From Stenotrophomonas tumulicola (GTDB taxonomy: Bacteria > Pseudomonadota > Gammaproteobacteria > Xanthomonadales > Xanthomonadaceae), in assembly GCF_014117215.1 (NCBI RefSeq), contig NZ_JACGXS010000005.1:186001-250000 (forward strand): a stretch of DNA of 64,000 nt. Reading direction: 5' to 3'. This document shows positions 54,969 through 63,737 of the stretch, one piece after another. Under the pieces are notes generated by a model, which saw only the letters and a list, made by a program, of their open reading frames with translations, did no database searches and was not told the DNA's origin. Made by a program: the position numbers and the translations under genes. Each line of letters opens with the position of its first letter. Position 1 is the stretch's first letter.

Positions 54969-55841
54969 TCATGCGATGGAAATGTCATGTGCCGGCACGC
55001 GATGTGGCTGGAAGCTGTCTGCGGCACGTTGCAGCAGCTCCGCCTGGCTGGTGGCGGCATCGAGCGCACCGGGGGCCTGCCCGAGCCACTGCCAGGCCTG
55101 CTTCAGCATGGCGGTGGGGTCGCCTTCGTCCACCGGCAATGCCGCCGCTGACTTGGACAGTTTGTGGCCGCCGGCGTCGAGCAGCAGGGGCAGGTGCGCA
55201 TAGGCCGGGGTAGGCAGCCGCAGCGCACGCTGCAGCAGGATCTGGCGCGCGCTCGAATCGAGCAGGTCGGCGCCACGCACGACCTCGGTGATGCCCTGTG
55301 CGGCATCGTCCACCACCACCGCCAGCTGGTAGGCCCAGCAACCGTCGGCACGGCGCAGCACGAAGTCGCCGACCTGGGCGTGCACGTCCTGGTGCTGGGG
55401 GCCGCGCAGCGCATCGATGAAATCGACCCGGCTGCCGGGTGCCACGCGCAGGCGTATCGCCGGGTCCGGGCGTGGCTGCCGTGCCACGCAATGCCGGTGG
55501 ATGCCGCCGCTGCCCGCCAGGTCGCTGCGGCTGCAGTGGCAGACGAAGGCCAGGCCGTCGGCCAGCAGCAGGTCCAGTGCCTGCTGGTACGCCGCCTGGC
55601 GCTGGCTCTGCCACAGCACCGGTGCATCGCTGTGCAGGCCAAAACGTTCCAGCACCTGGAGCTGCGATTCGGCCGCGCCGGGCACCGTTCGTGGTGGGTC
55701 GACATCTTCGACCCGGACCAGCCACCGTCCGCCGCGCTGGCGTACGAACAGCCAGCTGGCGAAGGCAGCCAGCAGCGAGCCGGCGTGCAGCGGACCGGTG
55801 GGCGAGGGCGCGAAGCGGCCGCAATGAATGGGGGAAGTCAT
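54969..55841 (-). CDS. gluQ: Glutamyl-Q tRNA(Asp) synthetase
   Basis: A 290-residue truncated GluRS paralogue that attaches glutamate to the queuosine base of tRNA-Asp. It has only the catalytic Rossmann domain: GRFAPSPTGPLHAGSLLAAF (HIGH region), a four-ligand zinc knuckle CHCSRSDLAGSGGIHRHC and KLSKS. It has no anticodon-binding domain, as expected. The start at 55841 is chosen; the open frame extends antisense to htpX without homology. It belongs with queG (queuosine pathway) in the same window but not the same operon. It is divergent from htpX. Confidence 0.95.
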   Translation of the reverse strand: MTSPIHCGRFAPSPTGPLHAGSLLAAFASWLFVRQRGGRWLVRVEDVDPPRTVPGAAESQLQVLERFGLHSDAPVLWQSQRQAAYQQALDLLLADGLAFVCHCSRSDLAGSGGIHRHCVARQPRPDPAIRLRVAPGSRVDFIDALRGPQHQDVHAQVGDFVLRRADGCWAYQLAVVVDDAAQGITEVVRGADLLDSSARQILLQRALRLPTPAYAHLPLLLDAGGHKLSKSAAALPVDEGDPTAMLKQAWQWLGQAPGALDAATSQAELLQRAADSFQPHRVPAHDISIA

Positions 55842-55934
55842 GCTGGCTGAATCGTCGGTCAGGTTGGCGCTTGAATTCAAGCTGAAGTCACCGCAGATTG
55901 AGCATCGACACCCATACCAGAGCTTACTTTCCCC

Positions 55935-56810
55935 ATGTTCAGTCGCATTGCCCTGTTCCTTCTGACCAACCTTGCGGTGCTGGTGCTGGCGGGTATCGTA
56001 ATGTCGGTGCTGGGGGTCAACCCCAACCAGATGAGTGGCCTGCTGGTCATGGCGGCAATCTTTGGTTTCGGTGGCTCGCTGGTTTCGCTGCTGCTGTCCA
56101 AATGGATGGCCAAGCGTTCCACCGGTGCAGTGGTCATCACCGAGCCGCGCAACGATACCGAACGCTGGCTGCTGCGCACGGTCCAGCGCCAGGCCCAGGC
56201 CGCTGGCATCGGCATGCCGGAAGTGGCGGTCTACGACGGCCCGGAGATCAATGCGTTCGCCACCGGTGCGAACCGCAACAACGCCCTGGTGGCGGTGTCC
56301 ACCGGCCTGCTGCACAACATGAGCGAGGATGAAGCCGAGGCGGTGCTGGGCCACGAGATCGCCCACGTGGCCAACGGCGACATGATCACCATGGCCCTGC
56401 TGCAGGGCGTGCTGAATACCTTCGTGATCGTGTTGGCGCGCGTGGTCGGCGGAGTGATCGACAGCGCGATGTCGGGTAACCGCGAAGGCGGTGGCCGTGG
56501 CTTTGCGTACTACATCATCGTGTTCGTGCTGGAGATGGTGTTCGGTATTTTCGCCACGATGATCGCGATGTGGTTCTCGCGCCACCGCGAGTTCCGTGCC
56601 GACAGCGGCGGTGCGCAGCTGGCTGGCCGGCAGAAGATGATCGCCGCGCTGGAGCGCCTGAAGCTCAACCACGGCCAGAGCACCTTGCCGACCCAGGTGG
56701 CGGCATTCGGCATTGCCGGTGGCATCGGCCAGGGCATGCGCAAGCTGATGCTGAGCCATCCGCCGCTGGACGAGCGTATCGCCGCACTGCGTGCTTCGAC
56801 GGTGGTGTAA
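55935..56810 (+). CDS. htpX: Heat-shock membrane protease HtpX
   Basis: A 291-residue M48 zinc protease of inner-membrane quality control. Two N-terminal TM helices (~5-30, 33-55), then [10 protein letters not shown] (H140, E141, H144), two further hydrophobic segments (~155-180, 195-215) and [12 protein letters not shown] giving the third ligand. Full length with E. coli HtpX. An EcoRI-type palindrome CTTGAATTCAAG at 55870 lies in its promoter region, but I find no properly spaced sigma-32 or CpxR site. Confidence 0.96.
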   Translation: MFSRIALFLLTNLAVLVLAGIVMSVLGVNPNQMSGLLVMAAIFGFGGSLVSLLLSKWMAKRSTGAVVITEPRNDTERWLLRTVQRQAQAAGIGMPEVAVYDGPEINAFATGANRNNALVAVSTGLLHNMSEDEAEAVLGHEIAHVANGDMITMALLQGVLNTFVIVLARVVGGVIDSAMSGNREGGGRGFAYYIIVFVLEMVFGIFATMIAMWFSRHREFRADSGGAQLAGRQKMIAALERLKLNHGQSTLPTQVAAFGIAGGIGQGMRKLMLSHPPLDERIAALRASTVV

Positions 56811-56920
56811 GGCAGGTTGATCGAACGGGTCAAAAAGCCCCTGGCCATCTCCGTTCCACTACCCGTCGCTCTGTCCATGGCTCCCATGGACCTGTCGAAG
56901 TTTCTGCTCTTGCCATGAAG

Positions 56921-56947
56921 CGAAACGGCGCCCGCAGGCGCCGTTCG
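56921..56947. terminator. Hairpin between convergent htpX and suhB
   Basis: CGAAACGGCGCC, loop CGCA, GGCGCCGTTCG: a 9-bp perfect core with one bulged A outside. No long T-run on either strand, so its terminator function is plausible but weak. Confidence 0.5.
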
Positions 56948-56971
56948 ATCAACCCTGTCCCGCGACGGGAA

Positions 56972-57799
56972 TCAGAACTTCGCGTCGAACTCGGCGGCAT
57001 AGCCGGTGTTGACCAGCACCTTCTGCAGCGACTCGGCCACCTTGATGTTGCCGGCCACCACCTGGTGGTTCTCCGGGCCGCGGCTGTCCATGCGGCCCAG
57101 CGCCGCGCCCTTGTAATCGCACACCTTGCCGCCGGCTTCGCGCACCAGCAGGATGCCGGCCGCGATGTCCCAGGATTTCACGCCCGCTTCGAAGTAGGCA
57201 TCGGCACGGCCACAGGCCACGTAGGCCAGGTCCAGCGCAGCCGAACCGGTGCGACGCACGTCCTCGGCCTGCACCAGCAGTGTATCGACCGTCTTCAGCT
57301 GTGCGCTGGCACGGGCACGCTCGCGCGGTGCGAAACCGGTGTGGATCATCGTGCCTTCCAGGTCCTTGCGGTCCGCCACGCGGATGCGGCGGTCATTGAA
57401 CACCGCGCCGGCGCCGCGGCTGGCGGTGAACAGTTCATTGCGCAGCGGATCGAAAATGACCGCGTCGGTCGGCTCGCCGTTCTCCACCAGTGCGATGGAC
57501 ACGCAGTAGTGCGGGAAACCCCGCAGGTAGTTGCTGGTGCCGTCCAGCGGGTCGATCACCCACATGTGGCGGTTCGCGCCCTGCACGCCGCCTTCCTCGC
57601 CGATCACCCCATACTCCGGGTAGGCGCGCTTGAGTTCCTTGACGATGACCTTTTCCGCGTCCGCATCCACCTCGCTGGCGTAATCCATGCGCCCCTTCTG
57701 CACCACGTTGAGCGCCTCGAGCTTGTTGATGTTGCGCAACAATACGTTGCCGGCGAGGCGGGCGGCCTTGACCATGACGGTGACGGCGGGTTTCTGCAT
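56972..57799 (-). CDS. suhB: Inositol monophosphatase family protein SuhB
   Basis: A 275-residue Mg-dependent phosphatase, also a component of rRNA antitermination complexes in E. coli. The metal site is complete: GEEGG (Glu), [19 protein letters not shown] (D-x-LDGT) and the C-terminal [16 protein letters not shown]. The start at 57799 gives the conserved [17 protein letters not shown]. It is divergent from trmJ, which is also its partner in many Xanthomonadaceae genomes. It may help rRNA synthesis with NusA, encoded at the window's start. Confidence 0.94.
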   Translation of the reverse strand: MQKPAVTVMVKAARLAGNVLLRNINKLEALNVVQKGRMDYASEVDADAEKVIVKELKRAYPEYGVIGEEGGVQGANRHMWVIDPLDGTSNYLRGFPHYCVSIALVENGEPTDAVIFDPLRNELFTASRGAGAVFNDRRIRVADRKDLEGTMIHTGFAPRERARASAQLKTVDTLLVQAEDVRRTGSAALDLAYVACGRADAYFEAGVKSWDIAAGILLVREAGGKVCDYKGAALGRMDSRGPENHQVVAGNIKVAESLQKVLVNTGYAAEFDAKF

Positions 57800-57914
57800 G
57801 GCGTGAGCTCCCGGGAGGGCAGAGGGGGGATTGGCGGGGGAAAAGAGCAGGCCCGGCGCAGTGGCCGGCTGCACAGTTTACCATTGCAGCCCGTCCAGCT
57901 CGACTATTTCGTTC

Positions 57915-58679
57915 ATGTCCGATCCATCGCTAGCCGCTCGCATCCGTTTTGTCCTGGTCGGGACCCAGCACCCCGGCAACATGGGGGCCGCCGCCCGCGC
58001 GCTGAAGACCATGGGCCTGGCCCGCCTGGTGCTGGTGGCGCCGGAGAAACCACTGGACGAAGAGGCGTTCCGTCGTTCGGCCGGGGCCGAGGATGTCCTG
58101 GGCGATGCGCCGGTGGTGGCCACCCTGGCCGAAGCCGTGGCCGATTGCCGGCTGGTGCTGGGCTGTACGGCCCGCGCGCGTCGGGTACAGCTGGAAGAGC
58201 TGCTGCCCACGGCCGCCGCCGCCCGCGTGGCCGACAAGGCGGCCGAGGGGGCCGAGGTCGCGGTGGTGTTCGGGCGTGAGCGCACCGGCCTGACCAACGA
58301 GGAACTGCAGCTCTGCCATGCGGCCGTGCACATTCCCTCGGATCCCGCCTTCAGTTCGCTGAACCTGGCTGCCGCCGTGCAGGTACTGGCCTATGAAGTG
58401 CGCATGCGGCTGCTTGGAGACACTGCCGCACCGACGGTCGAACCGGGATTGCGCGAGCAGCCCGCCAGCCATGAACAGTTGGAGGGCTTCTTCGGCCAGT
58501 TGGGCGAGACGCTGGAGGAAATCGAGTTCCACAAGGGGCGCGCGCCGGAATCGGCGATGCGCAAGTTGCGCCGGCTGTTCCTGCGCAGCGAACCCAGCGA
58601 GCAGGAACTGCGCCTGCTGCGCGGCATCCTGGCTGATGCGCAGCGCATGGCACGGATAGCGCACGACGATAAGAAGTAG
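57915..58679 (+). CDS. trmJ: tRNA (Cm32/Um32) methyltransferase TrmJ
   Basis: A 254-residue SPOUT enzyme that 2'-O-methylates nucleotide 32 of the tRNA anticodon loop. FVLVGTQHPGNMGAAARALKTMG, VVFGRERTGLTNEELQLCH and IPSDPAFSSLNLAAAVQVLAYE are the three SpoU motifs of the knot, and a helical C-terminal dimerisation part follows. The start at 57915 is the conserved one. Single gene, followed by the binding-protein gene 58 bases later. Confidence 0.95.
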   Translation: MSDPSLAARIRFVLVGTQHPGNMGAAARALKTMGLARLVLVAPEKPLDEEAFRRSAGAEDVLGDAPVVATLAEAVADCRLVLGCTARARRVQLEELLPTAAAARVADKAAEGAEVAVVFGRERTGLTNEELQLCHAAVHIPSDPAFSSLNLAAAVQVLAYEVRMRLLGDTAAPTVEPGLREQPASHEQLEGFFGQLGETLEEIEFHKGRAPESAMRKLRRLFLRSEPSEQELRLLRGILADAQRMARIAHDDKK

Positions 58680-58737
58680 CCTGACGCAGTTCTCATTTTT
58701 TCGAGTAGTCTTCCCTTCACATCACAGGGGGCACGCC

Positions 58738-59682
58738 GTGGACGGTTGGCTGGGACGCATGCAGTGGGGGCTGCTGGGCCTGGCGTGCCTGCTGCTGGCG
58801 GGTGCGGCAGGCGCGGCGTCGGCGCCTGCCGGTACCGACGGCAACCATGTGCTGGTGCTGGGGCGGATCAGCGATGATCCCCGCGCCCATCATGGCCAAT
58901 TGCAGCCATTGCTGGATTACGTGGTAGCGCAGATGCATGACGTCGGGATACGCGAGGGGCGCGTGCTGATGGCACGCGATGCGCAGCAGATGGCCAGCTA
59001 TCTCCGGCGCGGACGCGTTGACTGGGTCACGGAGACCGCTGGCACTGCGGTTGCGCTGGGCCAGCGCGCTGATGCACGCCCGCTGCTGCTGACCGAGCGC
59101 AGCGGTGTCAGTGATTACCACAGCATCTTCTTCGTGCGCCGCGACAGCCCGGTGCAACGGCTCCAGGACCTGCGCGGACGTACCCTGGCGCTGCAGAACG
59201 TGGCGTCCACCAGCGCCTACCTGGTCCCGGCAATTACCCTGCTGGAGCAGGGGCTGGCACCGCAGATACTGCAATCCGCCGACGACATGCCGCCTGCCGG
59301 TGCGGTGGGCTACATCTTCGCGCGCAGCGAGCTGAACATCGCCACCTACGTGCACAAGGGCGTAGTCGATGCCGGCGTGGTCAGCAGCGTGGACTGGGAT
59401 GACGAGCGCCGGGTGCCACTTTCGTTCAAGCGCGACCTGCGGGTCATCCTGCGTACCGAACCATTTCCGCGCGCAGTGGAACTGGTGCGTTCGGACCTGG
59501 ATCCGCGCGTGCGCGACCGGTTGCAGCAGGTGTTGCTTGATGCCGCCCGGGACCCGCGCGCGCATGATGCGCTGGAACGGTTTTTTGGTACATCCGGCTT
59601 CCACCGCGTCGATGCGCGGATGCAGCGGCGACTGGATGGTTTGAAACGGAGCCTGGTGCGCGTGCGGATGGAAGTGGAATGA
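58738..59682 (+). CDS. Periplasmic PhnD-like substrate-binding protein
   Basis: A 314-residue exported protein (signal peptide ~1-26, LLLAGAAGAAS). It has the type-2 periplasmic binding fold of phosphonate/phosphite-type proteins: HGQLQPLLDYVVAQM, RVDWVTETAG, YHSIFFVRRDSPV-LQDLRGRTLALQNVASTSAYLVP and VHKGVVDAGVVSSVDWDD. No permease or ATPase genes accompany it. It ends ATGA with the downstream GGDEF-EAL gene. I infer that it is the ligand sensor for that protein, as in NspS/MbaA-type pairs. The ligand is unknown. The GTG start gives the signal peptide. Confidence 0.85.
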   Translation: MDGWLGRMQWGLLGLACLLLAGAAGAASAPAGTDGNHVLVLGRISDDPRAHHGQLQPLLDYVVAQMHDVGIREGRVLMARDAQQMASYLRRGRVDWVTETAGTAVALGQRADARPLLLTERSGVSDYHSIFFVRRDSPVQRLQDLRGRTLALQNVASTSAYLVPAITLLEQGLAPQILQSADDMPPAGAVGYIFARSELNIATYVHKGVVDAGVVSSVDWDDERRVPLSFKRDLRVILRTEPFPRAVELVRSDLDPRVRDRLQQVLLDAARDPRAHDALERFFGTSGFHRVDARMQRRLDGLKRSLVRVRMEVE

Positions 59683-61814
59683 GGAGGCTGGGATCGGGCA
59701 TGCAGGCGCGTTTCGTCCTGGCAATGGGCGGGGCGATCCTGGTGGTGGTGGCCATCCTGGGCGTGCTGTTGGGACGGCAGGCGGCAACGCAGCGCGAAGT
59801 CACCCGCCTCAGTGGCACGGTGATCCACGAACTGTTCGATCGCAGCACGCGCAGCCGTGGTGAAGCCATTGCGCGTGAGCTGGCGGACGCGCTGGTCAAT
59901 CCGCTGTATTACAACGACCTGGAGCAGGTCGGCGCGCTGGTGCGGAACAGCGCGCGGCAGGACGCGGTGGGGTATGTACTGGTGTTCGATACCGAGGGCC
60001 GCCTGCTGCATGACGGCTCGGTGGAGGTGCCTGGGTATGGCCGGCCGATGACCGACCCGTTGGCGGCGGGCGCGGTGTCGGCCACGGGCGCGCGCGTCCA
60101 GGAGTCGCATGATGTGCTGGAAAACAGCCTGCCGATCATGCTCGGCAAGCAACGGCTGGGCGGGGTGCGGGTCGGCATGGCACTGGAGCAGGTGCAGGCC
60201 CTGGAAGCCCAGGCCAGCCAGGGCCTGGCGCAGCGACTGGAACAGGTCGGTACCCGCCACCTGGGCTGGTTGCTGCTGATGCTCGGCCTGTTGGCGGCCA
60301 TTGGCGTGGTCGTCATCGTCTACGTGCAACGCATGTTGGTGACCCCCATCCGCGGCCTGGCGATGGCGGCGCGGCAGATCGAGGCCGGCGACTACCAGGT
60401 CCCGCTGCGCGAGAACGATCGTGACGACGAGGTGGGTGAGCTGGTGCGGGCCTTTGCACGGATGCGTGATGCGATCGCCCGCCACGACCGCGACGTGCGG
60501 CACATGGCATACACCGACGCGCTGACCGGCCTCACCAACCGGCTCGCCTTCCGTGAAGCACTGGATCATCGGTTGATGGCGGCACGTGCGTCCGGCCATC
60601 GCCTCGCCTTGCTGTTCGTCGACATCGATGATTTCAAACGGGTCAACGACACGCTGGGCCATGAGGCCGGTGACGAAGCCCTGCTCCAGTTCGTCCAGCG
60701 CATAAGCGACGCCGTCGCGCAGGCCGGTGGCGACGAGGCGTTGCTGGCGCGTTTCGGCGGCGATGAGTTCGTGATCCTGCTGGGCGAGGGCGATGCGGCA
60801 GTGCAGGCACGCGCGTTGGCCGATGTGCTGGTGCGCGAACTGGGCAAGCCGCTGATGGTGCAGGGCAGGGAGCTGTACATGGGCGCCTCGATTGGCGTGA
60901 CGCTGTTCCCGGACGACGCTGCCGACGCGACGACGCTGTTGAAGAACGGTGACATCGCGATGTACCAGGCCAAGATGGCGGGCAAGAACTGTTACCGCTA
61001 CTACAGCCGTGCCATGGACCACGCCGTGGAGCGTCGCGTGCACATGGAGCAGGAACTGCGGGGCGCCTGGGAACGTGGCGAGCTGCGGTTGGCCTACCAG
61101 CCGATCTTCCGCACCCGCGACCGGCGCCTGGTCGGTGCCGAAGCGCTGTTGCGCTGGCAGCATCCCGCCTTGGGGACGATTCCGCCGTCAGTCTTCATCG
61201 ACGTCGCCGAGCAGAGTGGGCTGATCGAAGTGATCGGTCCGAAGGTATTGCGCGCAGCCTGCATGGAGGCGGCACAGTGGCCGCGCAGCGTGGACGGTGA
61301 AGGCTTGTTTGTATCGGTGAATGTGTCGCCGCGCCAGCTGCGCGGGGGAGAGCTGCCTAGCCTGGTCGCACAATGCCTGCTCGAATCGGGCCTGCCTGCG
61401 GCGCGGCTGCATCTGGAGCTGACCGAAACGGCGGTGATCGGCGATGAGCTGCTGGCGGCACAGCTGCTGGACAAGCTGCATCGAACCGGGGTGAAGGTAT
61501 GGCTGGATGATTTCGGCACTGGCTTTTCCGGCCTGAGCCACTTGCGGCAGGTGCCGGTGGACGGGGTGAAGATCGACAAGAGCTTTGTTGCCGACATGCA
61601 GCGCGACCCGGACGACCTGGCGCTGACCACCGCGATCATCGCCATGGCCCACGCGCTGGGCATCACCGTGGTGGCCGAAGGCATCGAACAGCAGGCCCAG
61701 TTCGATCTGCTGTGCCAGCGCGGCTGCGACCTGGCCCAGGGCTACTGGCTGAGCCGCCCGGTCACCGCCACGACGATCGTGCAGATGATCGAAAAAGGGG
61801 ACGGAGGGGATTAA
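59679..61814 (+). CDS. GGDEF-EAL c-di-GMP signalling protein with periplasmic sensor domain
   Basis: A 711-residue inner-membrane protein. TM1 (~12-31), a periplasmic domain (~32-195), TM2 (~198-220), HAMP (~220-270), GGDEF at 360-364 in RFGGDEFVILLG, EAL at 488-490, and ELTET, DDFGTGFSGLSHL and VVAEGIEQQAQ intact, so both cyclase and phosphodiesterase active sites look functional; an RxxD inhibitory site before GGDEF is not visible. The gene overlaps the preceding binding-protein gene by four bases. The final KGDGGD and stop come from an inverted-repeat element. Net activity is undetermined. Confidence 0.92.
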   Translation: MRRLGSGMQARFVLAMGGAILVVVAILGVLLGRQAATQREVTRLSGTVIHELFDRSTRSRGEAIARELADALVNPLYYNDLEQVGALVRNSARQDAVGYVLVFDTEGRLLHDGSVEVPGYGRPMTDPLAAGAVSATGARVQESHDVLENSLPIMLGKQRLGGVRVGMALEQVQALEAQASQGLAQRLEQVGTRHLGWLLLMLGLLAAIGVVVIVYVQRMLVTPIRGLAMAARQIEAGDYQVPLRENDRDDEVGELVRAFARMRDAIARHDRDVRHMAYTDALTGLTNRLAFREALDHRLMAARASGHRLALLFVDIDDFKRVNDTLGHEAGDEALLQFVQRISDAVAQAGGDEALLARFGGDEFVILLGEGDAAVQARALADVLVRELGKPLMVQGRELYMGASIGVTLFPDDAADATTLLKNGDIAMYQAKMAGKNCYRYYSRAMDHAVERRVHMEQELRGAWERGELRLAYQPIFRTRDRRLVGAEALLRWQHPALGTIPPSVFIDVAEQSGLIEVIGPKVLRAACMEAAQWPRSVDGEGLFVSVNVSPRQLRGGELPSLVAQCLLESGLPAARLHLELTETAVIGDELLAAQLLDKLHRTGVKVWLDDFGTGFSGLSHLRQVPVDGVKIDKSFVADMQRDPDDLALTTAIIAMAHALGITVVAEGIEQQAQFDLLCQRGCDLAQGYWLSRPVTATTIVQMIEKGDGGD

Positions 61815-61869
61815 GGCGCAATTGGCCGCCTTAGGCCCATTGCGCCTTAATCCCCTCCGTCCCCTTTTT
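61792..61869. repeat. Large inverted repeat (GGGGACGGAGGGGATTAAG family), locus 2
   Basis: Left arm 61792-61822 and right arm 61839-61869 are perfect 31-base reverse complements around a 16-base loop that itself contains GGCC/GGCC. The stop codon of the GGDEF-EAL gene (TAA, 61812-61814) and that of epmB (TAA on the minus strand, 61868-61870) both lie in or touch it. The core is the same as at 10519-10643. Confidence 0.92.
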
Positions 61870-62887
61870 ACACCGGGCGCTTGCTGGGGTCGCCGGGCAG
61901 TTCGCGGACCAGCTTCGGTACCAGGTAGCCGGACAGGCGGGCGGTCAGGCCAGCCACCAGCGCCTTGGCACGGGCATCGTCGACCTCGAAGTGGGCGACC
62001 CCTTCCACCCGGTCCAACTGGTGCAGGTAGTAGGGCAGCACGCCGGCAGCGAAGCTGCGCTCGCTGAGATCCTGCAGCGCCTGCACGCTGTCGTTCACCC
62101 CGCGCAGCAGCACCGCCTGGTTCAACAGGTGTGCGCCCGTCGTACGCAGGCGGGCCATCGCGGTGTCGACATCGGCATCGAATTCGTTGGCATGGTTGGC
62201 ATGCACCACGATTGCCAGCGGCCAAGGCAGGCCATCCAGCCAGGCCACCAGTTCATCGTCCACGCGTTCGGGCAGCACGATCGGCAGACGGCTGTGGATG
62301 CGCAGGCGGCGCAGGTGCGGGACCTGCCGCAGCGCATCGGTCAGTTCAGCCAGCTTGTGCGTGGCCAGCGACAGCGGATCGCCGCCGGACAGGATCACCT
62401 CATCGATGTCCGGGTCAGCGGCGATCGCCTGTACCGCCTCCTGCCATCCACCCTTGGCCGCATTCTCCGCGCCGTAATCGAAATGGCGACGGAAGCAGTA
62501 CCGGCAGTTGATCGCGCAGCTGCCGGTTGCCACCAGCAAGGCGCGACCGCGATATTTCTGGATCACCCCGGTGGCCTTCTTCGCTGCGCCATCGCCAACC
62601 GCATCGAAGCTGAAACCTTCGACCTGGCGCATCTCCTCGTCGATCGGCAATACCTGGCGCAGCAGCGGATCCAGCGGGTCACCGTGGCGCATGCGTGCGA
62701 CGAAACCTTCCGGTACGCGCAGCGCAAACTGCTGCAGCGCCGCGTCGGAGACGCCCAGCGCGGCCGGCTCCAGCCCCAGCCGTGCCAACAGCTCGCCCGG
62801 GTCGCGGATCGCCTGCCGCCAGATCTGCTGCCAGCGGGAGGCTGCAGGGCGCATTGGAACGGGCCGGGAAAGGGCGGAGAGCTGCAT
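61868..62887 (-). CDS. epmB: EF-P beta-lysylation protein EpmB (lysine 2,3-aminomutase)
   Basis: A 339-residue radical SAM/PLP enzyme that converts L-lysine to (R)-beta-lysine for attachment to EF-P by EpmA. The cluster motif is [14 protein letters not shown] (CxxxCxxC), followed by [17 protein letters not shown] and a PLP-lysine-containing C-terminal region. It is shorter than clostridial KamA (no long C-terminal extension), as expected for EpmB. The start at 62887 is chosen; 62911 and 62854 are alternatives. It is divergent from efp, its target, 120 bases apart. EpmA is not in the window. Confidence 0.94.
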   Translation of the reverse strand: MQLSALSRPVPMRPAASRWQQIWRQAIRDPGELLARLGLEPAALGVSDAALQQFALRVPEGFVARMRHGDPLDPLLRQVLPIDEEMRQVEGFSFDAVGDGAAKKATGVIQKYRGRALLVATGSCAINCRYCFRRHFDYGAENAAKGGWQEAVQAIAADPDIDEVILSGGDPLSLATHKLAELTDALRQVPHLRRLRIHSRLPIVLPERVDDELVAWLDGLPWPLAIVVHANHANEFDADVDTAMARLRTTGAHLLNQAVLLRGVNDSVQALQDLSERSFAAGVLPYYLHQLDRVEGVAHFEVDDARAKALVAGLTARLSGYLVPKLVRELPGDPSKRPV

Positions 62888-62927
62888 GGACAGGGGGCCT
62901 GCGGTTATCATGGGGGCATAAATCAGC

Positions 62928-62960
62928 GCCCACCGGCCTCCGGTGGGCTTTCCATTCTAT
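62928..62960 (+). terminator. Attenuator-like hairpin in the efp leader
   Basis: GCCCACCGG, loop CCT, CCGGTGGGC (perfect 9 bp) followed by TTTCCATTCTAT. It lies between a CATAAAT -10-like element (62916-62922) and the efp ATG, in the short divergent region. Confidence 0.5.
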
Positions 62961-63007
62961 CCGGCCCGCCGCACCCGCGGCGGATTTGCCAATCCAGGAG
63001 CGTGAGC

Positions 63008-63574
63008 ATGGCCACTGCGGGCATGAACGATGTCAAGAACGGGATGAAGATCCTGGTCAACAATGAACCGGCGGTCATCTCGGAAACCGAGTTCATCAAG
63101 CCGGGCAAGGGCCAGGCTTTCACCCGCGTCAGGTACCGCTTCATCAAGTCCGGCCGCACGGTCGAAATGACCATGAAGGCGACCGATGACGTGGAAGTGG
63201 CCGACGTGGTCGACACCAACATGGATTACATGTACAGCGATGGCGAGTACTGGCACTTCATGGACCCGGAATCCTTCGAGCAGGTGCAGGCCGACAAGGC
63301 CGGCATGGGCGGCGCCGAGAAGTGGCTGAAGGGCGAGGAATCCTGCATCGTCACCCTGTGGAACGGCTCGCCGATCTTCGTGCAGCCGCCGAACTTCGTT
63401 GAACTGAAGATCACCGAAACCGACCCGGGCGTGCGTGGCGACACCTCCGGCGGTGGCGGCAAGCCGGCCACCCTGGAAACCGGTGCGGTGGTGCGCGTGC
63501 CGCTGTTCGTCAACCAGGATGAAATCATCAAGGTCGATACGCGTTCGGGCGAGTACTCCGCGCGCGTCAAATAA
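63008..63574 (+). CDS. efp: Elongation factor P
   Basis: A 188-residue translation factor that relieves stalling on polyproline sequences. Three OB/KOW domains; the loop KPGKGQAF carries Lys34, the residue beta-lysylated by EpmA/EpmB. C-terminal [20 protein letters not shown] is nearly invariant in the family. The start at 63008 has AGGAG seven bases upstream. The upstream open frame is a non-coding extension. The gene is divergent from epmB, an arrangement that keeps modifier and target together. Confidence 0.97.
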   Translation: MATAGMNDVKNGMKILVNNEPAVISETEFIKPGKGQAFTRVRYRFIKSGRTVEMTMKATDDVEVADVVDTNMDYMYSDGEYWHFMDPESFEQVQADKAGMGGAEKWLKGEESCIVTLWNGSPIFVQPPNFVELKITETDPGVRGDTSGGGGKPATLETGAVVRVPLFVNQDEIIKVDTRSGEYSARVK

Positions 63575-63600
63575 GGTTCCGGCCGCGGGCCGACCTTGTT

Positions 63601-63681
63601 GTAGAGCCGAGCCATGCCCGGCTTTACCTCCGGCCCCGGTGGCGCCGGAACGAAAAGCAGCCGAGCAGGGCTCGGCTCTAC
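63601..63681. repeat. Inverted pair of SMAG/REP elements between efp and the amidohydrolase
   Basis: Copy one 63601-63623 (GTAGAGCCGAGCC-ATG-CCCGGCTTTAC) and inverted copy two 63659-63681 (ending CTAC) belong to the GTAGAGCC subfamily also seen at 113-167. Confidence 0.85.
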
Positions 63682-63737
63682 ATGACCACGGTCCGTCCAG
63701 ATGGATCGTGGTTTCAGCCCCCAGCCAGTGAGTCCGC

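Noticed and set aside
55870..55915. Sigma-32 promoter for htpX (CTTGAA ... CCCAT)
   Set aside because: The two elements are present but separated by 35 bases rather than the required 13-17.
62940..63005. Short upstream reading frame in the efp leader (GTG at 62943)
   Set aside because: It has no polyproline codons that would make EF-P autoregulation plausible and no Shine-Dalgarno.
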